This document shows positions 12,444 to 13,155 of a DNA stretch of 13,155 nucleotides, one piece after another. Position numbers and translations under genes: made by a program. The notes under the pieces are model-generated. The model did no database searches and was not told the origin of the DNA. It worked only from the letters and a program-made list of their open reading frames with translations. The stretch is from Candidatus Eiseniibacteriota bacterium. GTDB lineage: Bacteria > Joyebacterota > Joyebacteria > Joyebacterales > Joyebacteraceae. Positions within the stretch are counted from its first letter, which is position 1; each line of letters starts with the position of its first letter. The DNA is taken from NCBI GenBank assembly GCA_030638405.1, contig DAOWER010000230.1, forward strand, positions 1 through 13,155, in the 5' to 3' direction.

Positions 12444-13155
12444 TTCTTCGGCCCCCGCTTGTCCTTCCCGTAGACAACACCGCCGCGCTTCTCCCTGACG
12501 GCGCCCTTCGACCGGCGCTTCCTCGCGCCCGCGGGAAGCGGCCTCCCGGCGGATTTCCCCTCGCCTCCACCTCCCCCTCTTGCGTCGCTCCGGCCCGCCC
12601 GCCCGCGGCCCTTCCTGCCGCCGGCGGCTTCAGCGCCCGCGTCATCCAGCGCGTCCGCCATGCGGAGTTCGTCTATCCTGTCGCGGAGTGAAGCGGCCTT
12701 CTCGAACTCGAGCCGCGCCGCCGCGTTCATCATCTGCTCCTCAAGAATCGCCACCATCTGGGCGCGGTCCAGGCCCGGTTCGAGATGCAGCATCTCGACG
12801 TCCTGGTCGGCGTCGACCCTGGCGTCTGCCACGGCGGTGGCCCTCATTATCTCGTCGACGGACTTGATGATGCTCCTGGGTTCGATGCCGTGCTTCCTGT
12901 TGTACTCGAGCTGGATGTCACGCCTCCGCGACATCTCCGCCAGCGCGCGCTCCATGGAACCCGTCACCTTGTCCGCGTAGAAGATGACGCGCCCGCCGAG
13001 GTTCCTCGCCGCGCGGCCGGAGGTCTGAATGAGCGAGGTGTCGGACCTGAGGAACCCCTCCTTGTCCGCGTCGAGCACCGCCACGAGCGACACCTCCGGG
13101 AGGTCCAGCCCCTCTCTCAGTAGATTTATGCCGACGAGAACGTCGAACTCACCCA
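12440..13155 (-). CDS. uvrB: UvrABC system protein B, C-terminal part (runs off the window)
   Basis: The last 237 codons of uvrB. The frame is open to the window edge and the start lies outside. UvrB is the helicase-like damage-verification subunit of nucleotide excision repair. Visible: helicase motif V GINLLREGLDLPEV at visible residues 8-21, DADKEGFLRS, motif VI SLIQTSGRAARN at about 40-51 (S where many have I), YADKVTGSM, and the C-terminal UVR motif (LEEQMMNAAARLEFEKAASLRDRI) at about 137-160 that contacts UvrC. After the UVR motif the protein goes on for some 70 residues that are Gly/Arg/Lys-rich and low in complexity (GGRKGRGRAGR, GAVREKRGGVVYGKDKRGPKK). E. coli UvrB ends close after its UVR motif. 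The stop overlaps the nadC start. Confidence 0.95.
   Translation of the reverse strand, partial: GEFDVLVGINLLREGLDLPEVSLVAVLDADKEGFLRSDTSLIQTSGRAARNLGGRVIFYADKVTGSMERALAEMSRRRDIQLEYNRKHGIEPRSIIKSVDEIMRATAVADARVDADQDVEMLHLEPGLDRAQMVAILEEQMMNAAARLEFEKAASLRDRIDELRMADALDDAGAEAAGGRKGRGRAGRSDARGGGGGEGKSAGRPLPAGARKRRSKGAVREKRGGVVYGKDKRGPKK

Noticed and set aside
11505..12498. Long plus-strand open frames opposite nadC
   Set aside because: They are antisense shadows of a full-length nadC with all family motifs.

Overview
The window is about 13 kb of GC-rich bacterial DNA with tightly packed genes, most on the minus strand. It combines housekeeping genes with two secreted paralogues of unknown function. 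There is no rRNA, tRNA, CRISPR array, transposase or phage gene. GC-rich codon use, an HrcA/CIRCE-controlled groESL operon, a monofunctional BirA, a type III pantothenate kinase and secreted Cys/Tyr/Trp-rich proteins would fit a Gram-negative-type lineage known mostly from metagenomes (for example around Candidatus Eisenbacteria or Latescibacterota). That placement is inference only.

Left part (1-4 kb). On the minus strand a PLP-dependent alpha-oxoamine synthase family enzyme is followed by a UbiA-type prenyltransferase. Divergent from them is a short plus-strand gene for a predicted lipoprotein with a YHS metal-binding domain, ending in a strong hairpin terminator. A minus-strand PP-loop ATPase of the ThiI/thiouridylase-like group converges on that terminator.

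Middle (4.0-6.2 kb). Two plus-strand genes stand side by side. Each encodes a 202-aa secreted protein whose 175-residue mature part aligns without gaps to the other at about 76 % identity by hand count, with ten conserved cysteines and a strongly acidic composition. Each has its own near-consensus sigma-70-type promoter and its own terminator, and the two terminator stems are nearly the same. A 20-bp tandem repeat lies between them. This is the most novel-looking protein family here.

Right part (6.2-13.2 kb), all minus strand. groES-groEL sits behind a promoter overlapped by a CIRCE operator. Upstream lies uvrB (3' part only)-nadC-birA, joined by 4-base stop/start overlaps. Next come satD and a DUF3307 membrane-protein gene, also overlapping by 4 bases, and then coaX. 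birA and coaX are neighbours in many bacteria, so the SatD/DUF3307 pair looks like a two-gene module lodged between them, with its own promoter. SatD's spaced motifs resemble those of class III nucleotidyl cyclases. This makes the pair a candidate for an undescribed cytosolic-enzyme plus membrane-partner system, although that idea is speculative.
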